Shown here: piece by piece, positions 35,529 to 46,302 of the stretch
Numbering within the stretch: the first letter of the stretch is position 1
Layout: each line of letters starts with the position of its first letter
DNA from: Luteolibacter pohnpeiensis
Lineage (GTDB): Bacteria; Verrucomicrobiota; Verrucomicrobiia; Verrucomicrobiales; Akkermansiaceae
NCBI RefSeq assembly: GCF_016595435.1
Contig: NZ_JAENIJ010000021.1
Coordinates: 1 to 64,000 of the forward strand
Length of the DNA: 64,000 nt
Reading direction: 5' to 3'
Made by a program: the position numbers and the translations under genes
The notes under the pieces: generated by a model
What the model saw: the letters and a program-made list of their open reading frames with translations, nothing else
Database searches by the model: none
What the model was told of the DNA's origin: nothing

Positions 35529-38500
35529 TCATCGAGTTGCGTCTTCCACGACTCTCAAACGATAGAACTGCTTGGAACCAGTTGGCTCGTCCGAGATCGT
35601 CAGCATGCCGTTCGAATCGGGCAGATTGAGATCGGTGCTGGAGTCAAACAGCACATCCGCCTCGTTCCAAACATCGAGATCGCTGGAGCTTTCAACGATC
35701 CAACGCAATCCACGAAGGGATGGGTCGTATGGGAAGCTGAATGATGCCGTGGTGCCCGAGAATGTCAGCTTCGGCAGGAAGTCTTGAACGTTGTCTCCGG
35801 CACCCACTCCCAGTGCATAGCGCAGCAGGTTCGGCACTCCATCGCCAAACGGCGTGGCTTCCGGATCGGAAATCGCCGCATTGGCTGCATCCGCAGCGCT
35901 GAAGAACGCGGATCGGAATGCTTCGTAGGTCAGTGCTTTGCCATCGAAGCGGATTTCCAGAATCCGTCCACTGGTGGAACCGCTGGAGGTGCTGAGCGTG
36001 GTTGGCACACTGGTGAGTGTGGCGCCGGTACTCAATCTCCAAGTCTGACCATTGAACGAGTAACTACCGGCACTGTCAGCGATGAAGACGCGGGTCGTGC
36101 TTGCATCCAGAACATCTGCTACGGAAGCCGACGCAGGAAGGAGGTAGCCGCCCTGAACAATCGTCGCGGATGTCACGCTGGATAGATCGAGATAGAAGTC
36201 CTGGCTCGTCGGGACGCCCGGTGAGTTGGTGATGATCAACGCATTGCCGCTGTCCGACGAATCGGAAAGATCAGGAGCAGATGTGGTGAAGATCATGGAG
36301 CGGTTCAACCCGGTGATTGCAGGTGTGGTCAGGCTCGTGCCGGGAAGGACGAGACTGCCGGTTCCGCTGAGTGCAGCCGTGGAACCGCCAACGTTCAGAA
36401 CACCAGAGTCCGCCAGATTGATGGCGGAACCGATGGAGCCGCGGAGCATGAGTTGACCGTTTTCGATCTGAACATCTTGCGTGTAGCTGGAATCATCTCC
36501 GGACAGGGCCAGAATGCCGCCCCCGGTTTTCCGCATGCTACCAGTGCCGCGAAGCGCGCCGGTGACTTGCAGTTCGTTGGTTCCGCCGTCGACGTGGAGG
36601 TCGGTGTCGGATTGGAACTCCAGATTGTTGGAGAGGATGGCAAGATTGTTGTCGTTGCTGCCGGGATCGTAGCGAAGTGCTCCGAGTTTGCCCAAGCCGG
36701 ACGAATCATCGATTTCCTCACCACGGCCAGAGCCATTCAGGAACAGATCGCCGCCGAAGGTGTAGAGTCGAGGTTCCTCAGCACTGCCGCCGGAAGTGAG
36801 TCGCAACTGACCACCATCGAGCACGGTAACCGAAGGCGTGTTCGGCATCGCAGATGGTCCCGTCACTTGAAGGACGCCTTCTTCGATCCGGGTCGCTCCC
36901 GAGTAGAGCTTGTCGTCTCCGGTGAAGCTGGCAACACCGGCGCCGAGCTTGGTGATTCCACCGGTTCCGGTCCAGGATTCGCGCAGACGCAGGGCACCGT
37001 AATCTCCGTCACCGACGAGGTTGGTCACGTTCAATTGCAGATCGCTGTTGAGTTGGGTGCCACCTGCGACTTCGATTTCCACATAACCTTCTCCCGTTCC
37101 GCTGATGTCCAGCTCGGCGGGATCGTCGCCGTTGTCAAAGGTGAGGGAATTGCCTTCGTCTTCGCCTTCAATTCGGTTCCGATCGACCGAGCCGTCTTGA
37201 GGGAATGTGATCTTGCCGACGGTGACAGACGCCTGGAGGTTTACGTCGCGATCTCCTGCAGATGGAGGTCCGATGATCGGTGATGCACCCACGCCATTCG
37301 GGTAATCGGCAGGGCTGGTCGACCAGTTCGAGTTATTATTCCAGTCCGCTGTAATGGTTGGAATGAATTCCGGGTCACCATCTGGCACGGCAAAGGTTTC
37401 CGTGCTGGCGGTGCTCCAGCTGGTACCGTTCCATGCGCGGACGATCAGAGTCGAAGCAGAGCCGATGTCAAAGGTGCCGGTGTAGACCAATCCTTGTGAA
37501 GTGCCACCACTTGCCCGTGGGTCGGAACCGTCCAGGGTGTAGTAAAGGGTGCCTGATCCCGAGATGGTGACCAGATTTCCAGAAACCGTAATAGTCGGTG
37601 CCGAAGGCAAGGTGCCACCAGTAACCGTGCGGTTGTCGATCCAGCTCGCCCGATTGAGAATCCAGGTGAGCATGGCCTGCGTTTCAGCGGTAAATGAACC
37701 ACTGCGGGGTTCATTGGACGACCAGCGTGCCGCATCGCGTGCAGCTGCGGAGGTGAGACCATTTGCGGTGCTGTCGATCTCATCTCGCATGGAAAGAACC
37801 AGTTCGGTCAAACTTTCGTCGGAGAACACGGTTTTGCGCAATTCAGCCCAGCGGTCGTAGAACTTCTGCGCGAAATCAGGGTCCGATGACAGCATTCCCC
37901 ACCAATCGTAATCGAAATACTGGGTTGCGTCGGAGCTGCCATACCAAGTGGTGGCGCTGTCATCCCGGCCATCGTAGGAGTCCATCGAACGGTCGAAATC
38001 CCAGACTGGGCCAGCGGAGAGCTTGGCATTCTGTGGCTTGTAGAAAAAGGCGCTCAGGCGCAGGCCATCCACGTTCTTCGAAAATGAAACCATCAGCAAA
38101 TGGTCAATCCACGCATCTCGATCGATGTAATTGAGGTAGTTATGAGTGCTAAATCCGTCCGCTTGATCAGCGTAGAGCGCGTCTTCAAAGCTCTGAACAT
38201 AAGATCGTATGTATGCCACCTGTCGCGACCCCGAGGTCGCCGCACTATCCGATGTGTAAGGCCCTCCATCGAGATCTTCCATTTTCGGTCGGCTCAGAAT
38301 GATGGAGTTGGTAGTTCCTGAAATTTGCGTTGGGATTCCGTGGTTGGTCCGCCAGTCGTATTCATCGGAATCCGCGCGATCGATTTTCAGCAGGTAACCA
38401 CCGGTCCAATCGCCTTCCGCCAGCGGATCAATGGTGCCGTCAGGTGGGACATCAGACGAGTCCACCGTGCCGTAGCCGATTCGGGTGCTGTTGAGCTTGA

Positions 38501-40310
38501 TCTGCTCCATGAAAACATAGACCCCGGCGTAATCGGAATCGACAAGGTCACCCCCGTCACTGTTGTAGAATACTTCGACGAAACGGGTACGCGGCGCATA
38601 GCGGCCAAGGCGGCGCGAAACTTCATAGATGAACGGATTTCGGGTATAGGTCCGGTCAAAGTAGTATGGAGCGTAGAAAACCCAGTCCGATTCGGCGGGC
38701 ATGTCGAGAATTTCGAGATCCTTGCCATTGTCGGTTTCATCCCAAAACTCGACGCTGTAGGGTTTTTTCGGGAAATTCTGAGAAGAGGAGCCCCGGTAGC
38801 GGATGCCTTCGCGAGTCGAGACATCCGGTTGATTGGCCAGCGAGCTTACGCCGTTTTCGTCGCGATCAAATAACTGGAAGTAGGCACCAAGCCGTGTGGT
38901 GTCGTTCAGGGTCTGGCCCTGGGCATCCATCACGATCATTGGTAGGTTGGACTCACGATTCGCGAGGCTGCTGCTCAATCGAAGGTAGTGCACCGTGCTG
39001 GTGGCACCGCCAGCTCCGGATGAATCAAATATCCGTGCTCTGAGCAAAGTGGTGGCATTGAGTGTCAATGCACCGGTGTAGAGGGTCGAGGTCGCGGTTG
39101 GGACGCTGCCGTCGGTGGTATAACGAATTTCCTTACTGGAGGCGACAGCGCCGGAAATCGTCACCGATTTACTGCCGGTGAAAGTTCCGGAAGGAGATGA
39201 GAAAGTGACAGTATCATCCAACAGCAGGCCATCACTTCCGGAATTTGGGGCACCCGGGGTTGGGACTGCAAAAAAGCCGACCTGCGGCTCTTCATCAGGT
39301 TTCGGAACTTGTGCCCAGAGCTCTGGGGAAACCAGAAAGTCGGTGCTGCTGGTATTCAGGTTGAAGCCCTGAAAGGCCATCACGTTGCTACCAGCCGTCA
39401 ACTCACTGATATGATCATTGAGGTTCGTGATTTGCCGGACGAGGCCGTCGACATCATCCACTTTACCGCTGGCCGAAGAATTCCAAGCAAGCGTCGTAGG
39501 GGCATTTACGGCGTCCACACGGGTTGTGCCGCCGTTCAGGAAGGCAGCGTAGCCGTCGTCGTATCGAGTGCGCATTTCCAACGCGAGGATTTGACTTGGG
39601 TCATCCACGGTGAATGGCACGCGGAAATAGATGCTAGTGCGCTGCTGATAGAGCTGGCTCTGCACATTGGTCGTGATGTAAGGGGTCAGATCCACCGGGC
39701 TGGTGCTGAGGTCATAGCCGAGTCCCAAGCTCCCGGTAGTCCAGGAAGTGTCGGAGAAATCTTTCGCAATCCAAGTGTCACCGAGTGTCGAGCTGGTAGG
39801 AACCTGATACTTGACGGAACTACCGAGACCAAACAGCTGAACCCACTCGCTGGGATTGGTCACGCCATAGGATAGATCGGTTGATTGGGAAGGGTATTCA
39901 GGCGAGAACTCGGTGGCGATGCTGACGCCATCGGGCGCGACGAGAGCCAGATATTCGCCTCCGGCGGAAAGGGCGAAGTTCGTGTGGAGCTCACTGCCAG
40001 CAACCGCCCGATCTTTGTTGGAAGCGAAAACAACCAGATAGCCATCCGGCGCAAGCGTGGTCCCCGGGAACGTCCATTTCGTAAGGTTGTCCGCTTTATC
40101 CGTTAAATGCCAACCATTTAGATTGATGGTTTCGGTGGTTGGATTGTGGATCTCAATCCAATCGGAATGATCTCCATCTTCGTCGGTGATGGAGTTGTCA
40201 TTGGACGCCATGAATTCAGTAATCACCGGCTGGGCGTTCGCGAGGCCGATGGATGACAAGATTGTCACCAATAGGAGGAGTAAATTCTTTGACACTGCGC
40301 GACTGTTCAA
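35529..40310 (-). CDS. Giant secreted protein: lamin-tail, CotH kinase-like, beta-strand repeats
   Basis: 1593 residues. Signal peptide (LLLLLVTILSSIGLANAQ) to about 26. A lamin-tail domain spans about 28-140 (ITEFMASNDNSITDEDGDHS, DWIEIHNP). A chitobiase-C-like domain lies near 385-435 (RYTTDGSVPTATSTLYTG), then a CotH-type domain at about 450-820 (GIRYRGSSSQNFPKKPYSVE; AGPVWDFDRSMDSYDGRDD). A second chitobiase-C-like repeat (LYYTLDGSDPRASGG) follows near 960, then autotransporter-associated beta-strand-like repeats at about 1050-1330. The C-terminal region has the FGDGVPNLLRYALG motif common in verrucomicrobial exported proteins. CotH proteins elsewhere phosphorylate secreted proteins; the Asp-rich site WDFDRS is visible. 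Likely surface or extracellular. Confidence 0.82.
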   Translation of the reverse strand: MNSRAVSKNLLLLLVTILSSIGLANAQPVITEFMASNDNSITDEDGDHSDWIEIHNPTTETINLNGWHLTDKADNLTKWTFPGTTLAPDGYLVVFASNKDRAVAGSELHTNFALSAGGEYLALVAPDGVSIATEFSPEYPSQSTDLSYGVTNPSEWVQLFGLGSSVKYQVPTSSTLGDTWIAKDFSDTSWTTGSLGLGYDLSTSPVDLTPYITTNVQSQLYQQRTSIYFRVPFTVDDPSQILALEMRTRYDDGYAAFLNGGTTRVDAVNAPTTLAWNSSASGKVDDVDGLVRQITNLNDHISELTAGSNVMAFQGFNLNTSSTDFLVSPELWAQVPKPDEEPQVGFFAVPTPGAPNSGSDGLLLDDTVTFSSPSGTFTGSKSVTISGAVASSKEIRYTTDGSVPTATSTLYTGALTLNATTLLRARIFDSSGAGGATSTVHYLRLSSSLANRESNLPMIVMDAQGQTLNDTTRLGAYFQLFDRDENGVSSLANQPDVSTREGIRYRGSSSQNFPKKPYSVEFWDETDNGKDLEILDMPAESDWVFYAPYYFDRTYTRNPFIYEVSRRLGRYAPRTRFVEVFYNSDGGDLVDSDYAGVYVFMEQIKLNSTRIGYGTVDSSDVPPDGTIDPLAEGDWTGGYLLKIDRADSDEYDWRTNHGIPTQISGTTNSIILSRPKMEDLDGGPYTSDSAATSGSRQVAYIRSYVQSFEDALYADQADGFSTHNYLNYIDRDAWIDHLLMVSFSKNVDGLRLSAFFYKPQNAKLSAGPVWDFDRSMDSYDGRDDSATTWYGSSDATQYFDYDWWGMLSSDPDFAQKFYDRWAELRKTVFSDESLTELVLSMRDEIDSTANGLTSAAARDAARWSSNEPRSGSFTAETQAMLTWILNRASWIDNRTVTGGTLPSAPTITVSGNLVTISGSGTLYYTLDGSDPRASGGTSQGLVYTGTFDIGSASTLIVRAWNGTSWSTASTETFAVPDGDPEFIPTITADWNNNSNWSTSPADYPNGVGASPIIGPPSAGDRDVNLQASVTVGKITFPQDGSVDRNRIEGEDEGNSLTFDNGDDPAELDISGTGEGYVEIEVAGGTQLNSDLQLNVTNLVGDGDYGALRLRESWTGTGGITKLGAGVASFTGDDKLYSGATRIEEGVLQVTGPSAMPNTPSVTVLDGGQLRLTSGGSAEEPRLYTFGGDLFLNGSGRGEEIDDSSGLGKLGALRYDPGSNDNNLAILSNNLEFQSDTDLHVDGGTNELQVTGALRGTGSMRKTGGGILALSGDDSSYTQDVQIENGQLMLRGSIGSAINLADSGVLNVGGSTAALSGTGSLVLPGTSLTTPAITGLNRSMIFTTSAPDLSDSSDSGNALIITNSPGVPTSQDFYLDLSSVTSATIVQGGYLLPASASVADVLDASTTRVFIADSAGSYSFNGQTWRLSTGATLTSVPTTLSTSSGSTSGRILEIRFDGKALTYEAFRSAFFSAADAANAAISDPEATPFGDGVPNLLRYALGVGAGDNVQDFLPKLTFSGTTASFSFPYDPSLRGLRWIVESSSDLDVWNEADVLFDSSTDLNLPDSNGMLTISDEPTGSKQFYRLRVVEDATR

Positions 40311-40450
40311 TCAGTCAACAAGCTGGGGAGCAAGGTCAGTTTTACCGCGACATTGCGAATCGCACCAATTTCCTTTTTTGACTCGAATGTCATCATCGTT
40401 TAAAGTCGGTGGCTTGGCTTTAGTAGCCGCAAACGAACCACCAAATTGCC

Positions 40451-40870
40451 ATGAAATACGTTACCAAAATTGCACTTCCGATGTTGATCGCCCCACTTCT
40501 GCTCGCTTCATGCGACAAGAGCTCTCCTGATGCCAGCAGCCGCAAAATGGACTCAGGGGCCGATAAAGTCGCCGAAGGTGCTGGCGAGATGATGGAGGCC
40601 ACTGGAGAAAAACTCAGCAAGGCAACCGACGCTGCAGCAGAAAAGAGCAAGGAAGTCATGTCCGACCTGGGTGAGGCGACGAAGGAGGGCTTGGAGAAGG
40701 CGAAAGAAAAAGGCTCCGAAATGATGGATCACACGGCGGATAAAATGGAAGAAGGCAAGGAGGCCGCAAAGGCGAAGACGGCTGAGATCATGAAAAAGGC
40801 GGGTGAAAAAATGGATGAAGCCGCCGATAAAACCGAAGAAAAGGCCGATGAAATGAAGGAAGGCGAATAA
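40451..40870 (+). CDS. LEA/apolipoprotein-like repetitive lipoprotein
   Basis: 139 residues. The lipobox LLLASC follows a short leader. The rest is an almost uninterrupted amphipathic helix of 11-residue-like repeats rich in Ala, Lys, Glu and Met (EKLSKATDAAAEKSKEVMSD; DKMEEGKEAAKAKTAEIMKK), like group 3 LEA proteins or apolipoproteins. No Pro-rich or catalytic parts. A protective or membrane-associated envelope role is inferred. It is divergent from the giant surface protein and convergent with the WD40/TPR gene (20 bp). Confidence 0.75.
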   Translation: MKYVTKIALPMLIAPLLLASCDKSSPDASSRKMDSGADKVAEGAGEMMEATGEKLSKATDAAAEKSKEVMSDLGEATKEGLEKAKEKGSEMMDHTADKMEEGKEAAKAKTAEIMKKAGEKMDEAADKTEEKADEMKEGE

Positions 40871-40889
40871 TTGCCAGAAATCACCGATT

Positions 40890-43622
40890 TTACCAAGTCA
40901 ACTGGCGCAGGGTGGCTTTCAAGCCATCCGGCCAGTTGAGGGTTTCCAGAGTGGCAGGGTCTTTCCAGTCTGGGTTTAGCTCCACCAATTCCTGAAAATG
41001 CCGTTGGGCTTCTTCAGGATATCCAGACTGCGCGGCGGAGATCGCCAAAAGCGCCAGGGCGTTTTCCTGCGAATCATCCGCGTAGCCTGCGGCGAGGCCA
41101 ACCAGCAGGAAATCGTAGGCGAACTCCGGTCGCTCTGTGAGTAAAGCAATCCACCCCGACTGTAGGGCGTAATCGGCATTTTGCGGGAACTCCGACATGC
41201 CTTTTCCCAGAATATTCATCGCCTGTTTGCCCTTGCCCAGTTGGAACGCAGAATACGCGGCTTCAGTGAAATCGTGTGGCACATGAGCCTCAGCCGGGTA
41301 GTCGGTGATGAGCGATATCCACGCTTCGTGGGCATCCTGATAGTGTTCCAGAGTTGTCAGTGCCGTGGCTTGGCTGCGAATGCATGGGGCCGGATCTGCT
41401 CCGAGCTTGAGGGCTAAATTGGCAATTTGGTTTGCTTCGTCGGCGGTATCTCGAAGTTTTGCCATGGTATATGCCGCATCCGAACAAGCCACTGCGAGGG
41501 TTTTCCGTCCGACTTGGGCCAATGTCTCGGGCGATAGCAGCCGTTTGGCCAACTGATGCATTTGCTCGACCGTCGGGTCTTCAGGGAGCGACAGGGGCGC
41601 CAGCTCCTGATCCAAAGTCGATTGAAGTTGGTCGAATGCGGCTTCGAAATCGACCTGCTCCCATCCGTCCCAATTTTGAACCATGCGGATTTTATCATAC
41701 CGGGGCACTCCATTTGGCCACAGGCTGATCACTTCCGGCAGTCGTTTCTCCAAAATCCCGATTCTCGAAGCGGCCAGTCGTTGCAAGAGAGGGGGTAAAT
41801 CTTCTGCACGCTGGACGCAGGCGGAGATGATTGCCGACTCGTTGGATTTCATGGCGAGGCGTAGCGCTTCTGCCGCTACGGGGCCTTTCTTGGGACTTTG
41901 TTCGAGATAGGATAAAATCTGATCCTTGTCCCCGGATTCGAAAAGCTCCCGGACGACTTTCAACGGATCCGTGGACGGGGGTTGGGATGAGGAATCCTCC
42001 TCGATTTCATGGCCAACCCATTTGGAGCGATTCAGTCGATCCCATAGGGGCTTTGTTACATCCGCAGGCAATCCAATGGGAGGGTCTCCGGCAACAGCAT
42101 TGAGGACATCTCCGAAATCGATTTCCGGTAGAACTTTCTTCAACTCCGTCGTGCGGATGATGCTGAGGCGCTGATATCGCTCATCGTCGTTCAGTGGATG
42201 CAGCATCGAATCTTGCTCTCGAAATTCGAGTCCGCACAGAGCGCTGCAGATGGAGCCTAGGGCTGAAATGGATTCAGTATCAGGTGGTTCAGGCGCATCG
42301 ATGCCTGATGGCTCATTCTTTGTAGCCGGCAAGAGAGTGTAGATTTCAAGCATCCCGCTGCGGGTTCCGACATAGGCTTTGTTGCCTTCGAACGCCAAGG
42401 CGGTGACTTCACCTGAACTCCGGATCGGGCTACGATTTGCGCCGTTGAAAAATGTCGTCGTTTTCTGCACCGTTAGAGGACTGTCTTTGCTCGGAACAAG
42501 ATTCGCCCAGACTGAAGATTGGCGGCTCCAGGGAATCGCCAGCAGATCCGTACGGTCTTTGATCGCCAGTTTGCGCGGGAGATTGGCTCCTTGGTCGAGC
42601 AGCAGTGCTGGCTGGCTTTTTCCGAGAAGGTAAACCCCTTGAAGGATTTTCGCTGGGTAGGGAGCAGGTAAATTGGAGATCTGTTCGTTCGGAGTGAGTG
42701 AAATCTGAGTGACGGACGCATCTGGCATCAGCAATTGCAGGCCGCTGCGGTCCAATCTTGCCGCAACTGCTGGCGAGTTCAGTTTTTCGCTGCGGAAAAC
42801 TTCACCGGTGGCGCTGTCGCAAATGTCCCAGGTCAAATGATCGGCTTCAGGGCGAGCGAGCAATAAATCGTCCGGCGAAAAAACAAGTACGGAGCTTGGA
42901 TTGGTATGATCCGGCAGCGAGCCGAGATCGCGGATAGGCTCCATGGTCCATGCGTCGCAGAGCAAGGTAACCGCGTGATCTCCAGAACCGCGCTGAACGA
43001 CCAAATACTTGCCGTTCGGAGAAACGGTCAGGCTGCTGGTGGATGCTCCATGGACCGGGAAAAGTTCGGCTCGCATTGACCACGAAATCGCATCCCATCG
43101 GACAGTCGTATTCAGCTCGTCGCGTTGCCGACCCTGAGATAGGCTTACCCAAAGCGAGCCATTCGCAATCGCAAGGTGCTCAATGGGTATCTGGTGCTGG
43201 ATCTTCGCTTTTGGGAAATACCACTGAATTTTTGTCAGTAGCATGATTAAGTTCCTTCTAGCTTGGACGTTCCCTGGATCGAGCCGGAAGGCGGCAAAGT
43301 TGAGCGCAAGCGCTTCATCCGCCGGTGAATCTTCAGCGGAATCAATCAAATCAGCAGCCAATGCCTTTGCAGACTCCTGATTGTCATCCTGTTGAGGGTT
43401 TGTGGAGGCGGCATCGACCGGTGGCAATTCCGTGCCTGGAGCCGTGCCGAGAGGTTTGGCGGCAGATGCGGAGCTTTGGGCCGATTTCTCCGGCTTTGCA
43501 CTCTTCGGGGAACGGGGAGTGGATTTGTTGCAGGTAGCCAGGGTGGCACAGAGCAATGCCCCAGCGGTGACTGCAGCCCGCCGAAAGGTCTTGAACTGGA
43601 GATCGTTGACTCTGGAGGACAT
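40890..43622 (-). CDS. Lipoprotein with WD40-like and TPR-like regions
   Basis: 910 residues. The leader ends in a Cys (TAGALLCATLATC), then a Lys/Ser/Pro linker. Residues about 120-430 carry WD40-like blades (LFPVHGASTSSLTVSPNGKY, LVVQRGSG; ALAFEGNKAYVGTRSGMLEI). Residues about 640-905 are helical, TPR-like (AYSAFQLGKGKQAMNILGKG; AAQSGYPEEAQRHFQELVEL). No kinase domain is present, though such WD40/TPR sets often accompany PVC serine/threonine kinases. A perfect hairpin abuts the start codon (43622-43646). Confidence 0.75.
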   Translation of the reverse strand: MSSRVNDLQFKTFRRAAVTAGALLCATLATCNKSTPRSPKSAKPEKSAQSSASAAKPLGTAPGTELPPVDAASTNPQQDDNQESAKALAADLIDSAEDSPADEALALNFAAFRLDPGNVQARRNLIMLLTKIQWYFPKAKIQHQIPIEHLAIANGSLWVSLSQGRQRDELNTTVRWDAISWSMRAELFPVHGASTSSLTVSPNGKYLVVQRGSGDHAVTLLCDAWTMEPIRDLGSLPDHTNPSSVLVFSPDDLLLARPEADHLTWDICDSATGEVFRSEKLNSPAVAARLDRSGLQLLMPDASVTQISLTPNEQISNLPAPYPAKILQGVYLLGKSQPALLLDQGANLPRKLAIKDRTDLLAIPWSRQSSVWANLVPSKDSPLTVQKTTTFFNGANRSPIRSSGEVTALAFEGNKAYVGTRSGMLEIYTLLPATKNEPSGIDAPEPPDTESISALGSICSALCGLEFREQDSMLHPLNDDERYQRLSIIRTTELKKVLPEIDFGDVLNAVAGDPPIGLPADVTKPLWDRLNRSKWVGHEIEEDSSSQPPSTDPLKVVRELFESGDKDQILSYLEQSPKKGPVAAEALRLAMKSNESAIISACVQRAEDLPPLLQRLAASRIGILEKRLPEVISLWPNGVPRYDKIRMVQNWDGWEQVDFEAAFDQLQSTLDQELAPLSLPEDPTVEQMHQLAKRLLSPETLAQVGRKTLAVACSDAAYTMAKLRDTADEANQIANLALKLGADPAPCIRSQATALTTLEHYQDAHEAWISLITDYPAEAHVPHDFTEAAYSAFQLGKGKQAMNILGKGMSEFPQNADYALQSGWIALLTERPEFAYDFLLVGLAAGYADDSQENALALLAISAAQSGYPEEAQRHFQELVELNPDWKDPATLETLNWPDGLKATLRQLTW

Positions 43623-43646
43623 TCCCGTGGAATAAAACCACGGGAA
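43622..43646 (-). promoter_or_regulatory. Perfect hairpin directly before the start codon
   Basis: On the minus strand TTCCCGTGG-TTTTATT-CCACGGGAA forms a 9-bp perfect stem whose last A is the A of the ATG at 43622-43620. It would cover the ribosome binding site of the WD40/TPR lipoprotein gene. It also lies 41 bp after the topB stop and could end that transcript, but no T-run follows the stem. Confidence 0.55.
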
Positions 43647-43686
43647 CTTGAATTTGTCTTAGGATTCCCGGTGGCCGGTGGACTTG

Positions 43687-46215
43687 CTACTTTTTCGCTG
43701 CGGCTTTTTTGGCGGCGCGTGGCGGGAAATCGAAGCCGATTTTGCCGTCTTTCGGATCAAACGTGAGATGGGCGTCGAATTTCCGTTTGGTGCGGTTTGA
43801 GACAAAGCCTTTCAATAGATCGGTCTTGCCTTCGGAGAGCAATTTCAATGCCTGATCCGCTGGGATTTCACGCTGGAGGATGGACTTGCCGATCCGAATT
43901 CCGTTGGCGTCCTTCTTCGTGACGAGCTCCGGCACATGATAGGCTTTTTCGGTTTCGTAAACTTTCACCTTCTTGCCATCGGCAAGTGTCGCTTCGCCTA
44001 GTAACTGATCTTCCGTCAATTCAACTGCGCTGTCTTTTTCATCGCTGTCGAACACGAAATTCACTTTGAATTTCTCGTCCAACGCCAGGCTGGCATCGAA
44101 TAGCTTGTTGAATCGCGACTTGAATCCGCTCAATGGGCCGACAGTGCCTTTGAGGAATAACTCCTTGAGCTCTTCTTCGGTGATGAGGCGGCCAGCGATG
44201 TGTTTTTTCAGTTTGAACGGAGTGTCCGGATCGCGCGATTCGTAAGTCGCATCGGTTTGACGCAGAACAAAATCGCCGTGCACGGGGTGGTGCACTTCCA
44301 CGTCCGGGAACTTCTGGCTCTTGGCAGCTTCGGCCAAATGATGGGCTTTTTCGACGATCTCGTTGGTGTAGGAGATGATCTCCTTCATGAACGCTGGGCG
44401 CTCCAGCAATCCTTGCTCCATCTGGCGCAATTTGTATTCCCAGTCACCAGTGAGCTTCGGCGAATAGAGACCCTCAATGTTCATTTGGTGGACCAAAGAG
44501 ATCAGGCGCATGCCGGTTGGCGTCACGTGAAGGTCGCGGCCGTCCCGCGCCATGTATTTTTGGGAAATCAATCCCTCAATTGTTGCCGCGCGGGTAGCGG
44601 GGGTGCCGAGACCGCGTTCGGACATGGCTTCGCGGAGCGCCTCATCATCGACCAATTTTCCTGCCCCTTCCATCGCGGAAAGCAAAGTGGACTCGGTGAA
44701 CCGAGCTGGCGGACGGGTTTGCTCGTGGATCAGTTCGATCGCATCCACATTGGCTTTTTCGCCCTCATCGACTGCAACGAGTTCGTCTTTGCCAGCCGCA
44801 ACGCCTGGGCGACGACCGTAAACTTCAAGCCAGCCGGGCTTGGTCAGGATTCGTCCATCGGTTTTGAACACATCCGTAACGGAGCCGTGGTCGATTTTGG
44901 TCAGACGGGTGGTTTGTTCGAACTCCGCGTGGGGGTAAAACACGGCGATGAACCGTTTGACGATCATGTCGAAAACTTTTTGCTCCGTGTCCGAAAGTTT
45001 GGCGAATTTGCCGGTCGGAATGATCGCAAAGTGATCCGATACCTTTTTGGAATCGAACACCCGGCGCAGCTGCGTCAGCTTCGGACCCTTGCCATCGCCG
45101 CTGCCAGCCAGAACAGCTTTGGCGAATCCGGCGACATCGAGGTCGCTGTTGCCGATTTCCTGCATCGTTTCCCGGACGTTTGGCAAATAATCCTCCGGCA
45201 AATAGCGGGAGTCGGTCCGGGGATAGGTGATCACCTTATGTTTTTCATAAAGTGCCTGGGCGATTTGAAGTGTGCCCTTGGCGGAAAACGGCGCTTCACG
45301 CTGCAGGGTCGTCAGGTCGTAGAGCTGCGGCGCAATTTGGGATTGGGCTTTTTTCTCTTCGCTGACCGTGCCGGATTTGCCTTCGCAGCGATCGCGAATG
45401 GTTTCGGCAGTCGACTGATCCCAAATGCGTTCCTGGCGACTGTGCGGGTTCGACTCATCTTTTTTCCATGCCGGATCGATCCATTTGCCGAGATATTGGC
45501 CAGCGGATACACCAAAAGTTCCGTGAACTTCGAAGTATGGCGTTGGTTTGAAGGCTTGGATTTCAGCCTCACGAGCGGCCAGGATGGCCAAAGTTGGCGT
45601 TTGCACCCGACCCGCTGCGGTGATGTTGAATCCGCCGTGGCGCGAGTTGAAGCAGGTCAGAGCACGGGTTGCATTCAGGCCGACCAGCCAGTCGGATTCC
45701 GAGCGGCATTTCGCGGCATCCGCCAGCGGCTTCATTTGCTCATCCGTGCGGAGTTTATCCCACGCTTCGAGAATGGCATTATTGGTCATCGATTGCATCC
45801 ACAGCCGCTTCACTGGCTTTTGGATGTTTCCGATTTCAATGATGTAGCGGAAAATCAGCTCTCCTTCGCGGCCGGCGTCGCAAGCATTGACGATGAGGTC
45901 GACGTCCTTGCGTTTGGCAAGCTTCAGCACTTGCTTGAGGCGCGCCTCGGAAGTGGCGATGGGATCCAGTTCAAAACGATCGGGAATGGCGGGGAGAACA
46001 TCAAATTTCCAAGGCAGCTTTTTCCCGTTTGGCCCCATCGGCATGCGCAACTCCACCAAGTGACCGACTGCTGAAGTGATCACGGCATCGTCATTTTCGA
46101 AGTATGCATCACGGCCCGAACCTTTCTTTTCGAACTTTCCGAGCACCTTCGCGAGGGCGCGGGAGAGGTCGGTCATGACACTTGGCTTTTCGGCAATGAT
46201 GAGTGTTTTTCCCAT
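43687..46215 (-). CDS. topB: DNA topoisomerase III-type (type IA) with basic C-terminal extension
   Basis: 842 residues. The Toprim domain has [20 protein letters not shown] and the acidic [13 protein letters not shown]. The active-site Tyr lies in [15 protein letters not shown]. The core ends near residue 600. Beyond it come about 240 residues of Toprim-associated C-terminal repeats ([40 protein letters not shown]) without zinc-finger Cys clusters, and a lysine-rich tail. This resembles the extended TopB-like enzymes rather than the 653-residue E. coli TopB. A 624-codon antisense frame is a shadow. Confidence 0.92.
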   Translation of the reverse strand: MGKTLIIAEKPSVMTDLSRALAKVLGKFEKKGSGRDAYFENDDAVITSAVGHLVELRMPMGPNGKKLPWKFDVLPAIPDRFELDPIATSEARLKQVLKLAKRKDVDLIVNACDAGREGELIFRYIIEIGNIQKPVKRLWMQSMTNNAILEAWDKLRTDEQMKPLADAAKCRSESDWLVGLNATRALTCFNSRHGGFNITAAGRVQTPTLAILAAREAEIQAFKPTPYFEVHGTFGVSAGQYLGKWIDPAWKKDESNPHSRQERIWDQSTAETIRDRCEGKSGTVSEEKKAQSQIAPQLYDLTTLQREAPFSAKGTLQIAQALYEKHKVITYPRTDSRYLPEDYLPNVRETMQEIGNSDLDVAGFAKAVLAGSGDGKGPKLTQLRRVFDSKKVSDHFAIIPTGKFAKLSDTEQKVFDMIVKRFIAVFYPHAEFEQTTRLTKIDHGSVTDVFKTDGRILTKPGWLEVYGRRPGVAAGKDELVAVDEGEKANVDAIELIHEQTRPPARFTESTLLSAMEGAGKLVDDEALREAMSERGLGTPATRAATIEGLISQKYMARDGRDLHVTPTGMRLISLVHQMNIEGLYSPKLTGDWEYKLRQMEQGLLERPAFMKEIISYTNEIVEKAHHLAEAAKSQKFPDVEVHHPVHGDFVLRQTDATYESRDPDTPFKLKKHIAGRLITEEELKELFLKGTVGPLSGFKSRFNKLFDASLALDEKFKVNFVFDSDEKDSAVELTEDQLLGEATLADGKKVKVYETEKAYHVPELVTKKDANGIRIGKSILQREIPADQALKLLSEGKTDLLKGFVSNRTKRKFDAHLTFDPKDGKIGFDFPPRAAKKAAAKK

Positions 46216-46302
46216 GGAATGAAGATGGCTGGCGAGGCGTTGCTTGGAGGGACTAGGCCCGGAAAATCGGATTTTGCAAGCGGATTAAGGCGAAGCCGTC
46301 AC

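Noticed and set aside
44200-46074. 624-codon plus-strand frame opposite topB
   Set aside because: The topoisomerase motifs on the other strand are unambiguous; the frame is a codon-bias shadow.
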